Assembly (NCBI GenBank): GCA_963681505.1
Contig: OY811987.1
Span: 3,224,124-3,288,123, forward strand
Reading direction: 5' to 3'
DNA: 64,000 nt
DNA from: Eunapius fragilis
Taxonomy: Eukaryota > Porifera > Demospongiae > Spongillida > Spongillidae
Part shown: piece after piece, positions 1 to 10,563 of the stretch
Position numbering within the stretch: the stretch's first letter is position 1
Layout of the letters: each line of letters opens with the position of its first letter
The notes under the pieces: generated by a model
Seen by the model: the letters and a program-made list of their open reading frames with translations, nothing else
Databases searched by the model: none
Told to the model about the DNA's origin: nothing
Position numbers and translations under genes: made by a program

Positions 1-10
1 ATAATAATAT

Positions 11-682
11 CAAGGCCGTAGACAAGGGAGGGCTTGAGCCCACCCTTGAGAGAAAATAGTAAAATGTTAAACGTATCTCGTATAATTAGAATTAACTACT
101 TACAGCTGTAATCATTGATATAGCGGTCGATCGTGAGTAGAGTATAGTCCACAGCATGGACTCTATCTCTGCAGAAAGCATCATCCGAACAATAGAAGAC
201 ATTTTGCTGAGGTGATCCCTTTCAGTTCAGAATTGTCGTGGACAGTGGGCTAGTTCAATGGCAGGCTGTAAAACAGGTGTATCAACTACTATACTTCAAA
301 AAGAGCATAGAGCTTTGTATACCCATTGCTATGGCCATGCTCTGAACTTAGCTGTTCAAGACGCAGTAAAGGCAAATGTAATCCTTCGCGATACATTAGA
401 CACTATCGAAGAAATGACAAAGCTGATCAAAAAATGTCCGCGGTGGCAAGTGATTTTTGAAAAGGTCAACTAACAAAAATATATAGCATTCGTTGCTATA
501 CCGCATAGAGCCGGGTCAATTTCTGCATTTAATGTTAAGTTTTTGCTAAGGAAAAGGTTAAAGCGGCTGGGGCTTCGCCCCAGACCCCATTGGGAGAGCT
601 TACACTAACACACGCCCCCTACTGCACGCCCACCCAATTTTTATAGCCCCCCTCCAAACTTTGAAAGTTGTCTACGGCCATG
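11..682 (+). mobile_element. hAT-like element, internally deleted
   Basis: The ends form an inverted repeat of 15 bp with one mismatch (GGCCGTAGACAA at 14-25, its complement at 668-679), bounding about 670 bp. Inside is a remnant of a hAT-type transposase. Part of the interior (about 560-660) is GC-rich, with a small GGGGCTTCGCCCC hairpin. No clear 8-bp or 5-bp target duplication is visible at the flanks, so the exact borders are uncertain. It looks like a deletion derivative of an autonomous element. Confidence 0.55.
156..473 (+). pseudogene. hAT transposase fragment (DUF4371/ZMYM-like)
   Basis: A single frame from an ATG at 156 runs through one TGA (near 213) to 473, giving about 105 residues. 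The motif THCYGHALNLA followed by an acidic helix matches the central part of the hAT transposase in this same window at 19859-22332, which reads THCYGHALNLAASDAV at the same place. The upstream CRGQ segment aligns with the CRGR-CYDG segment of that copy. The N-terminal zinc finger, the first catalytic Asp region and the C-terminal dimerisation domain are missing. It is non-functional and is the only coding remnant in its small element. Confidence 0.6.
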
Positions 683-1158
683 CGACTATACACGGTTTGT
701 TAGTCTCGCGGGCCATGACGTAATATTACGTCATGGCACATAAATGACCACGCCCACTTTTTCAAACTCACTTCAGCCCCCCCCCCCCCACTTTTAAATA
801 CGTTCCTACGCCTCTGTATATAATCTACCACCTGTTCTAGCATACGGTTACTACGCAACCTCTATAACATGCCCGCGCAATTATTATGTTAGATAGTAAC
901 TACATGGTCACGGCCTGTACGATGAGACTTGAGAGTGAACCACAAAAGCGTTGCTTTTTTTTTCTATTACTTGTACAGGCATGTAGGTTTTGTGGCAGGC
1001 ATGGTCGCTAAGTACGCGTTGCTGTGTACCTTCGTGGAAGGTGGTCATTCCTATTGGTTGCTAGGTAAGGTACGCGTACCTAGCAACCAATAGGCGCTAG
1101 GCCGAGTATATAAATGAGTTACGTACGTACGGACGTACGTTGGAAATTATAGCATTAG
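683..1158. other. Intergenic DNA with palindromes
   Basis: No gene is seen. The stretch holds a perfect 26-bp palindrome at 712-737 (half site GCCATGACGTAAT), a C tract at about 777-791 followed by AC-rich sequence, and a larger inverted repeat at 1050-1094. The segment around 744-830 resembles, in reverse, the G-tract end of the hAT element at 19636, so it may be another transposon end. Confidence 0.5.
1050..1114 (+). promoter_or_regulatory. CCAAT-bearing inverted repeat with TATA box
   Basis: Two 18-bp arms at 1050-1067 and 1077-1094 are exact reverse complements and contain ATTGG/CCAAT motifs. A TATATAAA box follows at 1107-1114, and a near-palindrome of ACGTACGT units lies at 1121-1140. 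The arrangement looks like an RNA polymerase II promoter. No gene follows, because the Gypsy LTR starts at 1164 within the target sequence. Promoter function is inference. Confidence 0.35.
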
Positions 1159-1163
1159 ATTGC

Positions 1164-1360
1164 TGTATGATTGTGTTGCGTAATTATACATAATCTTAAG
1201 ATAGATTTCACCGCAGACTTGTATAACTGGTTTTGTGTCCAGCCTGTCCAGTTTTCGTGTATTTAATGTGTGCCACGTGTTCTGTTTGTCGTTCTCGTTT
1301 TCCTGTTCATTCGGTGGTTACCCGTGATCGAGTACGTGTTCGCGGCGTGCAAATATCACA
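1164..1360 (+). repeat. Gypsy 5' LTR
   Basis: About 197 bp starting TGTATGATTG and ending CACA. It is largely identical to 11573-11782 apart from scattered substitutions and an extra stretch of about 12 bp in the 3' copy near 11618. The divergence shows the insertion is not recent. Confidence 0.92.
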
Positions 1361-1378
1361 TAATTGGCGACGAGGGTA
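1361..1378 (+). other. Primer-binding site of the Gypsy element
   Basis: Directly after the 5' LTR the sequence reads TTGGCGACGAGGGTA, the position and TGG start expected of a tRNA primer-binding site. I cannot assign the tRNA from this sequence alone. Confidence 0.65.
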
Positions 1379-1438
1379 AAAGAAGGTTTCTACTGGTTGT
1401 TTCTTCGTCACAAGGTAACCACTATTGATGTTTGATGC

Positions 1439-2170
1439 ATGGCAGCTCACGGTTCGGTGGGTGCTTTCGACCGGGATGCGGAGGATTGGACTTCTTATTG
1501 TGAGAGGGTAGAGCAGTACCTCGCTGCAAACACGATTACCAATGCTGAAAGGAGAAAGGCAGTTTTTCTTAGCGTTTGTGGTCCAGCTACATACAAACTA
1601 TTGTCACCCGACAAGCTTGCCGACAAGACATTAGAACAGCTTGTTAAACTAGTTGGCGATCATTTAACTCCCAAGCTTTCCATTATAGTTCAGCGTTTTC
1701 ATTTTCATTCTCGCATTAAAAGAGTCGGAGTCGATCGCTCAGTTTGTCGCAGAGCTTCGCCGTCTTGCCGTTCATTGTGAATTCGATGGAACGTTAGATA
1801 ACATGTTACGCGATAGGGTGGTGTGTGGGGTGCGTGATCCCCAACTTCAGAAACGATTACTAGCTGAGCATCAACTAAGATTCAGTAAGGCTCTCGACAT
1901 GATTCAGGCGTTTGAGTGTGCCGAGAAATGTTCCCGTGATATTCATTCACAATCTTAGCCTCCACCTCCTGTTTCGGTTAATTATGTGGATAAGGAAGTT
2001 TCTAGATCTAATTCTAGTACTATTCCAGCTTCTGTTTCTTGCTATCGTTGCGGCGCTAGGCACTACGCTTCATACTGTAAATTCAAGTCTGTTGTTTGTA
2101 ATAACTGTGGTAAGCTGGGTCATCTAGCCAAAGTATGCCATAGTAAGCCTAATGGACAGCAAGGTAGTAA
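1439..2170 (+). pseudogene. gag: Gypsy Gag
   Basis: Starts at the ATG at 1439, about 80 bp after the LTR. The capsid part reads FDRDAEDWTSYCERVEQYL, typical of the short Gag of small Gypsy elements. The frame shifts near 1725 and continues in the next frame, then meets a TAG near 1957. Two zinc knuckles follow (CYRCG..H....C and CNNCGKLGHLAKVC, about 2040-2140), the RNA-binding end of nucleocapsid. The first knuckle has one residue fewer than the retroviral norm, which is common in this clade. The product would package element RNA, but this copy is broken by one shift and one stop. Confidence 0.85.
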
Positions 2171-2229
2171 GAATGGTACGTTTAGAGGTAAACGTAAGGC
2201 ATCAGCCTCTTCTGCTCAGTTTCCTAAGA

Positions 2230-2620
2230 ACGAACGAGGGTCTTCAGAAGGGGGTTCACAAGTTCACGCGCTTTTCAAAGTGGGCTCCAAAACCGGCAAG
2301 CCTTTCTGTGTTACCGTGCTGGTCAATGATATAGAGTTATCCATGGAAATCGACACTGGTGCAGCTGTTTCCATAATCAGCGAGGGCACGTTCATGAGCG
2401 TCTGGCCAGGCAGTTCAAAGCCACGTTTAGTGCGTTCTATGGTTGAACTTCGTACATATTCAGGCCAGAAGCTTCGCGTCTTAGGTAAAACAGTGGTCAA
2501 TGTTTCTTTCAGAATTAATTGTTGTCTCTGGTGACGGTCCTACACTCCTAGGCAGGGACTGGTTAACTGCGCTCGAGATTGATGTCAGTAGTTGTGTCCA
2601 GGCAGTGCATTCTGTTCATT
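2230..2620 (+). pseudogene. Gypsy aspartic protease
   Basis: The motif EIDTGAAVSIIS (about 2350) is the active site of a retropepsin. It follows the Gag zinc knuckles in frame without a new start, so Gag and Pol were probably one polyprotein. A frameshift near 2525 moves the reading into the frame containing LLGRDWL (about 2550), the conserved protease end in Gypsy elements. It would cleave the polyprotein into mature parts. Confidence 0.85.
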
Positions 2621-3990
2621 CTTCACTTTCTTTTCAGCAGGTGCTTGATAAACATTCTGCTTTGTTCAGCGATGAGCTCGGGTTAGTCAAAGGGGTTACT
2701 GTGAAGCTTCATGTGGACAAGTCTGTCAAACCTATGTTCTTTAAACCCAGACCGGTTCCTTTTGCCTTGAGCCAGAGGGTAGAAGCGGAGCTTGATCGTT
2801 TGGAGAAAGCTGGAATAATAGAATCCGTCCGTTTTTCCGATTGGGCCACACCTATTGTTCCTGTAGTAAAAAAACGACATTACTGTACGTATTTGTGGTG
2901 ACTTTAAACTAACTGTCAACCTTGCAGCAAGTATTGAGTCCTATCCCTTACCTCGCGTGAGCGATTAGTTAGCTTCCATTGGAAAGGGGAAAATCTTCTC
3001 CAAGCTGGATTTATCAATGCTTATTTTCAATTAGGACTCCACGAGGACTCAAAACCGCTCGTGACCATTTCTACTCACAGAGGGTTGTACCGTTACAATC
3101 GTTTACCGTTCGGGGTGGCAACTGCACCTGCTATATTTCAACGCACTATGGAAACTTTGCTAAGGGGTATTCCTGGTGTTTGCGTGTTCATCGATGACAT
3201 TCTGGTTTCTGGTTCTTCTGAGAGTGATCATCTCCAAACCCTAGAGAGAGTACTTTCTTGCTTAGAAGATAGTGGTGTTAAATTGAAACTTTCTAAGTGT
3301 TTTTTTCTCCCTTTCTTGCGTTGAATACTTAGGTCATCGCATCTCTGCCAAAGGTATTGAGCCCACTTTTGAAAAAAAAAAAACAAGCCATTTTGCAAGC
3401 TCCAGCTCCTAAAAATGTTGCACAGTTAAGATCCTTCTTAGGCTTATTGAACTATTATGGCAAATTCTTGCCAAACCTTTCTTCAACACTTGTACCACTT
3501 TACGACCTCTTGAAGAACAGTAATGGAATTCGTTACAGCAATCAGCTTTCCAGAAAGCAAAGAATCTTCTCACTTCCTCTTCCTTCCTAGTTCACTTCGA
3601 TCCAGACAAAGAGTTAGTTCTCGCTTGTGATTCATCGAGTACGGTTTGGGTGCTGTACTGTCTCACCGTTTTGAGGATGGATCTGACCGTCCAATTGCTT
3701 ATGCTTCTCGAACCGTGGCTCCTGCTGAACGCAAGCACTCACAGTTAGACAAGGAGGCATTGGCTATAGTGTTCGGGGTAGATAAGTTTCACCAGTACCT
3801 TTATGGCAAACACTTCACTATTTTTTACGATCACAAACCACTGTAATACTTATTCAATGAAGAGCGACCTGTTCCTCCAATGGCACCTTCGAGGGTACAA
3901 CGTTGGGCTCTCACCCTTAGTGCCTACAGCTACTCCATTGTTTTCCGTCCTGGCAAGTTGCAAGGCAATGCAGATGCCCTTAGTCATTTA
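2620..3990 (+). pseudogene. Gypsy reverse transcriptase and RNase H
   Basis: RT begins around KAGIIESVRFSDWATPIV (about 2805-2860). It continues after a shift near 2880 with CGDFKLTVN, then NAYFQLGLHEDS, RLPFGVATAPAIFQRTM and the catalytic FIDDILVSG at about 3187. The tether region (AQLRSFLGLLNYYGKF, about 3420) and RNase H (IAYASRTVAPAERKHSQ, DKEALAIV, about 3690-3840) follow. In RNase H the usual TDHKPL reads YDHKPL, so a conserved Thr is changed. At least four frame changes and an A-run at 3370 break it. The enzyme would copy element RNA into DNA. Confidence 0.88.
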
Positions 3991-4016
3991 CCTTTGCCAG
4001 TCAGTCCTAGTGAACT

Positions 4017-5160
4017 GTGTTGCTGTTGGAAGCTTTGGATTTGAGCGAAGAGCCTATATCTGCTTTCACTATCAAGAGTTTAACTAACAAGGATCCAGTT
4101 CTTTCCCGTGTTCGTGGTATGGTTCAACATGGAACCTGGAGTTCTGCTTCTTCCAACGATCCTACATTTCGTCCCTTCAAGCAGCGTGACCTGGAGTTAA
4201 GCGTTCAAGATGGTTGTATTCTATGGGGTAACAGGGTGGTAGTTCCCCAAGCTGCAAGAGAAGCAGTGATCAAGATTCTCCACGATGCACATCCAGGAAT
4301 CACAAGGATGAAATCCTTAGCAAGAGGTGTTGTCTGGTGGCCTGGTATTGACAAGGACTTGGAAGCTAAAGTTGCTACTTGCAGTGTGTGCCAAGCTAAC
4401 CAGAAATCACCACCTCCTGTTTTCTTGCATCCGTGGGAATGGCCTTCACGACCATGGTCCAGATTACATGTAGACTTCGCAGGCCCTTTTCAAGGAAAAC
4501 AGTTTATGGTTCTTGTCGATGCTAGCACCAAATGGTTGGAGGTAGGTGTTGTCCCTACCACTTCTACACAGCAGGCAATCAAATTTCTTCGTTCTGTTTT
4601 TGCTACTCACGGTCTGCAGAGATTTTGGTGTCAGATAATGGATCAGCCTTTACCAGTATTGAGTTTGAGACCTTTGTTAAGCGCAATGGTTTCAGACACA
4701 TAAGAGTGGCCCCCTATCATCCTGCTAGCAACGGTGCAGCAGAAAGAGCAGTACAAACCTTGAAAAATTTCCTGCGTAAAACTGAAGGTGATCTAGACAC
4801 TCGAATAGCTCGTTTCCTGTTCCAGTACAGGTTAACGCCTCACTCCTCCACGGGTATTTCGCCAGCAGAGTTGTTGTTTGGACGCAGACCAAGATCACAT
4901 CTTGACTTCATTCATCCTGATTTGTCTTCCAAGGTTTCTTCTGCACTGCAGCATCAAAAGGAATCTCACGATCAACATGCTGTTTCCCGTACCTTTCTAG
5001 TGGGCGACAATGTTTACATATGTAATTTTGATGCTCGCAGTTCTGAGGCATGGCTTCCAGGTGTTGTTTCCCAGTTGTGTCGGGTCCTCGTTCAGTTGCT
5101 GTCAAGTTAAACGATGGAAGAAATATTTGGTGTCATTTCGACCATGTTATATTTCGTTCA
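4017..5160 (+). pseudogene. Gypsy integrase, 5' part (interrupted)
   Basis: The zinc-binding end (HPGITRMKSLARGVVWWPG then CSVCQ, about 4290-4400) is followed by the core with HVDFAGP (first Asp, about 4470), VSDNGSAF (second Asp, about 4630) and NGAAERAVQTL (Glu, about 4730). A frameshift lies near 4620. The C-terminal part stops at 5160, where the EnSpm transposon is inserted. The last 54 codons reappear at 11383-11544, in a frame continuous with the left part once the insert and its duplicated TCA are set aside. Integrase joins element DNA to the chromosome. Confidence 0.9.
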
Positions 5161-5180
5161 CCCAGCAAAAAGTTCTTGAC

Positions 5181-6211
5181 CAAGATCTTGGCCTGGGATT
5201 CTTGATTTACTCTAAGTCAAGATCTTGCTCAAGATCGTTGAAATACCTTGGCCAAGGCTTGCCGGGATTCTTGATAAGATCTTGCACAAGTTTGTAAAGT
5301 CTTACGCAAGATTTGTTATCCATTTTCTCGGGTTTAAATGAGCTTGGCAATGATCTTGTTTATCTTGGCCATGAATCTTGCTTATATTACCCACAAATCT
5401 TGTATTCATATATAGTCATGATTCTTAAGCACGATTCCTAGGTTTCTTACCCATGGTTCCTGGGTTCCTTGGCCATGATTCTTGTGTTTCTTACCCATGG
5501 TTCCTGGGTTCCTTGTCCATGATTCTTGTGTTTCTTACCCATGGTTCCTGGGTTCCTCTCCATGATTCTTGTGTTTCTTACCCATGGTTCCTGGGTTCCT
5601 TGTCCATGATTCTTGTGTTTCTTACCCATGGTTCCTGGGTTCCTCTCCATGATTCTTGTGTTTCTTACCCATGGTTCCTGGGTTCCTTGCCCATGATTCT
5701 TGTGTTTCTTACCCATGGTTCTTGGGTTCCTTCTCCATGATTCTTGTGTATCTTACCCATGGTTCCTGGGTTCCTCACAAAGGAGCCCACTATTATGTTC
5801 AAGTACTTTGTAACTACTAATTGTACACATACATGAATAGTTAGAGTTAGACCTAGTTAGGCAATACCATTACTTAATACTATTCTCACATAAAAATACA
5901 CTAGTACATACACCATGTACATGTAAGCTCATGCAATGTCAGCTAGTATATGTAATTCTTTACGCAATGATTTGTAACTTCACTTACAGAATATAATAGC
6001 ATGAAATAAGTTACACAGCCTGACTGCTATTTTCTAATGTGGTAGTGCAGGCATTCTCCTTCACCTTCTTTGCCCTTGTATCCCTGCACTTCTGGTTGCA
6101 TTTTTTTCTTATCTCCACATGGTTGCTATCAAAATGTTTCCCAAATTTCTTTTTGATGCAATCTGTGTCAAAAAGAAATTGAAAGTAATTTTACTAAATT
6201 TTATACACTTA
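5181..6211. repeat. EnSpm left subterminal repeats and 44-bp minisatellite
   Basis: From 5181 to about 5435 many direct and inverted copies of AAGATCTTG/TTCTTG occur, the probable transposase binding zone. From about 5440 to 5776 eight head-to-tail units of 43-44 bp follow, each containing TTACCCATGGTTCCTGGG. Reading frames across the minisatellite on both strands are an effect of the repeat. The rest, to 6211, holds nothing recognisable. Confidence 0.8.
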
Positions 6212-7624
6212 TTAAAACAGATGGAAATATATATACCCACCTTCCATACACTTTACACGACGTGGCGAGAGTGGTGGCTTGTTGCTAGGAGTGCCACGTC
6301 CAGCCACCTGGTAGCAGCTGGAAGACAGTTCGTCCTCAGAAAAAAGGGCATCCAACAGCTGCAAGGAATATTTAAATATATCGCTGGCCTGAATTTCCAG
6401 CAACTTCAAACCACTATCCTGTTGATATGAGGCAATAAAAAAAAATAATGCTACATGCATTAAGTATTTGTATGTACCGATATATAATTGTGTTCCACAT
6501 TATCGTCATCTGCAACACAATATGTTTTTTAATGCAGCATGTAACAATTAATTATGATATACCTGACACAGAAGGGACAGGTTTTGGACCCTGATGTGTG
6601 GAGGAGGCTCCCTGCAGCTGCTCTTTTATTGCAGGGTTCAGATTCAAAGTTCGACGCATCATAGCACGCCTGTCCTCAGCAGCACTAGCAGCTATAATAG
6701 CATTTGCCAGCTTCTCAATACTGCCCTATTAAATGGATGCCAACACACTAAAACTTAGTATAGCTAATCGACGTACAGCAAGTAACGTTAGGCTCTTATC
6801 CAACACTCCTCCTGGTGGATCCAGAACCTATAAATGCAAACATGCAGCATCAATGTACAATTGGCCCATATATTGCATATTTAACCTTGTCTGTGTGAGA
6901 CAAAGGTTTTGGCACAGATTCCACTTCGTTGAATGTTTCCTGTGTATATATGTAACCACTTGTATACAGTTGTATGAGTTGTAAGCTTACATTTTGTCTC
7001 TTCTTACTGCAGGTGGGTTTCTACAACAAGCAATCAGTAAACTCTTTGCCATATATATTTTTATGTGTACCTGCACTATATCTGTTATCTCATTATCACT
7101 TGGCGAGTCTTCAGAATACTGTCCTGTGTCATCTTTTCCAAAGCTGGGCAACATGTTAGCTGTTTTGCAATCAGTGTAATACGATTGATGATAAAGACAT
7201 AGCGTGCGGACTACCAACTAGACAGCCAATATTCATTTTGTTTTGTGCCCGCAGACAAAGCCATACATGTACATTTGCACGTCGTGGCCAGCAAGCATGA
7301 ATACAATTTGATTAGTGAAGTTCAAATGAATGTACATTTCAACATGGCTGGATATATATATATATCCATCTACATGTGTTCAAAACAAATGAATATACAT
7401 AACATGCCTGTATCTTATATATATACGTCTTACATATAACGCCATATATATACATCTCAGCTGTGATAGTTAGCTAGGGCGATTATAATGGTACCAGCTA
7501 CATAATTATTACCTTCTTCGAGAGTACCACCGTTTATCCCCGCTTCAGAGGACTCCATAGACTCCATCACTCGCTTGGATGTTGTCCTTTTCCGTTTCCC
7601 AGATGATGCAGCCTTTGGCGCCAT
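6212..7624 (-). CDS. EnSpm accessory protein, six predicted exons
   Basis: Unrecognised protein, probably the second (TnpA-like) product of this transposon. Predicted exons on the minus strand: 7624-7513 (ATG, basic start with KRKRTTSKR), 7159-7071, 6827-6787, 6720-6563, 6509-6478 and 6418-6212. Every exon is bounded by AG and GT, the phases agree at all five junctions and no stop interrupts, giving about 212 residues. The N-terminus is lysine/arginine-rich, suiting DNA binding or nuclear import. The middle has an acidic Ser/Asp patch (DDTGQYSEDSPSDNE), then an Ala-rich helix (IEKLANAIIAASAAEDRR) and a second acidic stretch. It lies head to head with the transposase gene. A role in binding the subterminal repeats is inference. 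The exon set is my own prediction. Confidence 0.6.
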
Positions 7625-7730
7625 TTCAGTATAATGTAGAAACTACGCGCGCGTGTGCAATAAAATTAGATTAAATTTATATTAATGACTACAATTATAT
7701 ATATGTAATGATATGCTTGCAAGAATTAAA
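7625..7730. promoter_or_regulatory. Shared promoter region of the two EnSpm genes
   Basis: Only 106 bp separate the start codons of the accessory gene (7624, minus) and the transposase (7731, plus), so both must be transcribed divergently from here. The segment has a CGCGCGCGTG tract and AT-rich sequence but no standard TATA box clearly oriented to either gene. Confidence 0.5.
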
Positions 7731-10563
7731 ATGGCTGAATGCGTTCGAACAAAGCGATACAGACAGTACCTCAAGGATCCAAATGTACCCGTACCATATT
7801 CCAGCACTACTCTACGCGAGAAACTGATTTTGAAACCTGGTATGTACGTACATACGAGTGCACATGTTCTATCTATATAATTAAACATGTACGAGGGGGG
7901 CTTTTTGGTACGGTGGGGCAAAAATTCGCTATTCATTGTTGACCTTTCCCATATTAACTTAGCGTACCCGCTACTGTACAGTATAGACGTTCACATGAAT
8001 GGAAGAAATTAAATTTGTATGCGTTCGAGCATAAAAGGAATCTATATTATTTATATCACTGCATCAAAACTGTGTTACACTTATTAGCGTTACATCTAAT
8101 TACATTGTAGACTACATTTCAAAGAGGAAATGCTATTTCCCACACATGAAGTGTACCACCATCTATATTACCACATGGTGGTAATATAGATGATGGTGGT
8201 AATATTGATGATGATGATGATGATGATGATGATGACCATGAGGATGGGGGTGGTAGTGGTAGTGATGGCGAAGGAAGTGGAGATGAAATTTATGATAACA
8301 GTGAAATAGGAAGTCTCAGTAATAGTGATGGTTATGTCAATGAAGGCGGTGAGGAGATTGATGCAAATACAGCTGAGGCAGAATCCTCCATTGATGAAGA
8401 CAGTGAAGGTGAGATGATAGATGAAGATGGAATCTGTGATGTAGTGATTTTTTTTCACATGGCCCCAGCAGTGCCCCTCTATCCTGGAGCTCCTATTAGC
8501 ACACAAGCAAGCTGGTTTGCATGCAATTATTTTGCCACAAATAATCACTTAAGCGATGCAGCCACCAAGCAACTATTGGATCTGATTGCGATCCACTGTC
8601 CAGAGACAAGCAATTGTGCTAAATCAACATATGTTTTACGTAACAAATTAGAGGCTGTTGCTGAGTCTCAAGTACACACATTTTGTTCTATATGTTTTAA
8701 GGAAATAAAGGACTCCAATCTTTGTTCTAATGATTCCTGTACTAAGGCAGCAGCTACATTGTGCTACCTTACATTTCTTCCGTTTGAAAAACATCTGATC
8801 AACATTTTTACTGGTAAAAATACATTGAAATGAAATGTACATGAATGTAAGGTAGCTTTTTAAACCTTAAATGGGATGAAATATCCAGACACTACTTCAG
8901 GGATAATGCTGAAGGCATTCAGGATGTGCAAGATGGATATGTATACAAACAAAGGCAAACGGAGAGTTTTTTTTGGTTCCTGAGCATGCCGGCTTAATAA
9001 TGTGCTGTGATGGTGTTCCAGTATTTAAGTCTTCAGGTATGTTGACCAATATGAGTTTAAATGTTTTTGTTCATTTCATATATATTGTAGCACAAACATT
9101 GTGGCCAGTACTTATGTACACCATTTCTTTTCCTCCGGCGATTCGGATGAATGCTGAAAATATGATGGTCTGTGCATTGTGGCTAGGACCGTGCAAGCCC
9201 CATATGACAATACTTCCACCTGTTTTGTCCAAAATTGACAAACTAGAAAGAGATGGTTTAAAATTTGCAACACAAGAGGGGGATAGAATACTGAAGGCTA
9301 AACTTGTAGCTGGTGTGTTTGACTTACCTGCTAAAGCAATGGCTCTAAATATTATGCAATTTAATGGATACTACGGCTGCCCTTACTGCTTAGATAAAGG
9401 TGTTCATAAACATAAACGCCACTTATATTATCCTGATGAACCACACAGGATTAGAAAACAAAAGGATATAAAACATTGGGCTCAGCAAGCAGAGTTAACA
9501 TCCCACCCAGTGTGTGGTATAAAAGGCTTCTCAGTGTTGAGACCCTATCTTCCTATTCGTCGTATTCCAGTGGATTATATGCATGCTATGTTAGAAGGAA
9601 TAACTAAGGCATTTTTAGAGTGCTGGATGAATCCAAATACAAAAGGCTAGGATTTTATCTTGGACAACCTGAAGATGAAATAGACAAATTTTTGAATCGA
9701 ATAAAGCCACCACATGAATTTAGACATTCTCCACGGCCTACATCAAAAAGATATTATTGGAAAGCATCTGAATTTAGAGCATGCTTCTATATTACTCTTT
9801 GACCATATTATCTAAGTTCTTAACTTCAGACTATATTCACCACTGGACTTTATTTGTTACTACAATGCACTTATTATTAGGAGTGGATATTTCTGCAACG
9901 GATCTTAATTTTGCTGAAGAATTGCTATCTGAATTTTATATGCTGGTGCCAGAACTGTATCCAGAAGAAATGCTAACTGCCAATTTGCACAGCGTCATAC
10001 ATTTGTGCAGTTATGTCAGATTGTTAGGTCCTCTCTGGGCCTATTCAACATTTGGACTTGAGAATATGAATGGGCATATTACTAAGCATCGTCATGGTAA
10101 TAGAAACTTCTTACTAAGCATCTCTCGTGCTATATCAATGCAGTATACTATACCTAGATTTAGAAATAAATTTGTTAAATCTGAAAACAGCAGAACTATA
10201 ACATTTCTAGGCTCAGGAGAGAAATGCATACCTACTGGACCATTGGGAAGAATCACCCAACAGAGTCTTATGAAAGAAGAAGTTGATGCAGTAGTGAAGG
10301 CTGGTTTTTTTGTTCCTAATACAAATAATGTAACTACCTGTGTATCTTTCGCTTTCAATGCAACAATAGTTAGTAGACCTATATTTGCACAGAATGTTCT
10401 CATGGCATGTAGACACTTCATAAAAGTTAAGAAAATATCAGTTTCGAAACAAGTTGTGGCTGTTGCAGTTAGTAATTTGATACAGAAGTGTGTACATGTT
10501 CCGATCAAGCACTCATCAACTGATATTATCATCTTCATGCCTAATGTTTATGAGCATCATTAG
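7731..10563 (+). pseudogene. EnSpm/CACTA transposase (tnp2/Transposase_21 family)
   Basis: Predicted exons are 7731-7839, 8190-8813, 8852-9036 and 9091 onward, with matching splice phases. The second exon starts with a poly-Asp/acidic region and holds a Cys pair region (CSICFKEI, CSNDSC). The catalytic domain shows CCDGVPVF-KSS, then WPVLMYTI, a GYYGCPYCL Cys motif, DYMHAMLEGITKAF and, near the end, LGPLWAYSTFGLENMNG, all hallmarks of tnp2 transposases. Three frameshifts break it: in a run of eight T near 8970, near 9625 (ECW/LDESKY) and near 9780 (RAC/LLYYSL). It would cut and join the element ends, but this copy cannot. Confidence 0.85.

Noticed and set aside
5447-5740. Repeat proteins of 89-95 residues on both strands
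   Set aside because: They arise because the minisatellite lacks stops in several frames; codon periodicity follows the DNA unit, not a protein.
5440-5776. CRISPR-like array of regular repeats
   Set aside because: Units are contiguous 43-44 bp repeats without unique spacers, inside an animal transposon; this is a minisatellite.
7245-7439. 64-residue frame MPADKAIHVHLH
   Set aside because: Lies in the predicted first intron of the accessory gene and is AT-microsatellite-like at its end.
8168-8548. Isoleucine-rich 126-residue frame on the minus strand
   Set aside because: It is the antisense of the poly-Asp region of the EnSpm transposase exon.
10092-10538. 148-residue minus-strand frame
   Set aside because: Antisense shadow of the transposase C-terminal exon, with no motif.
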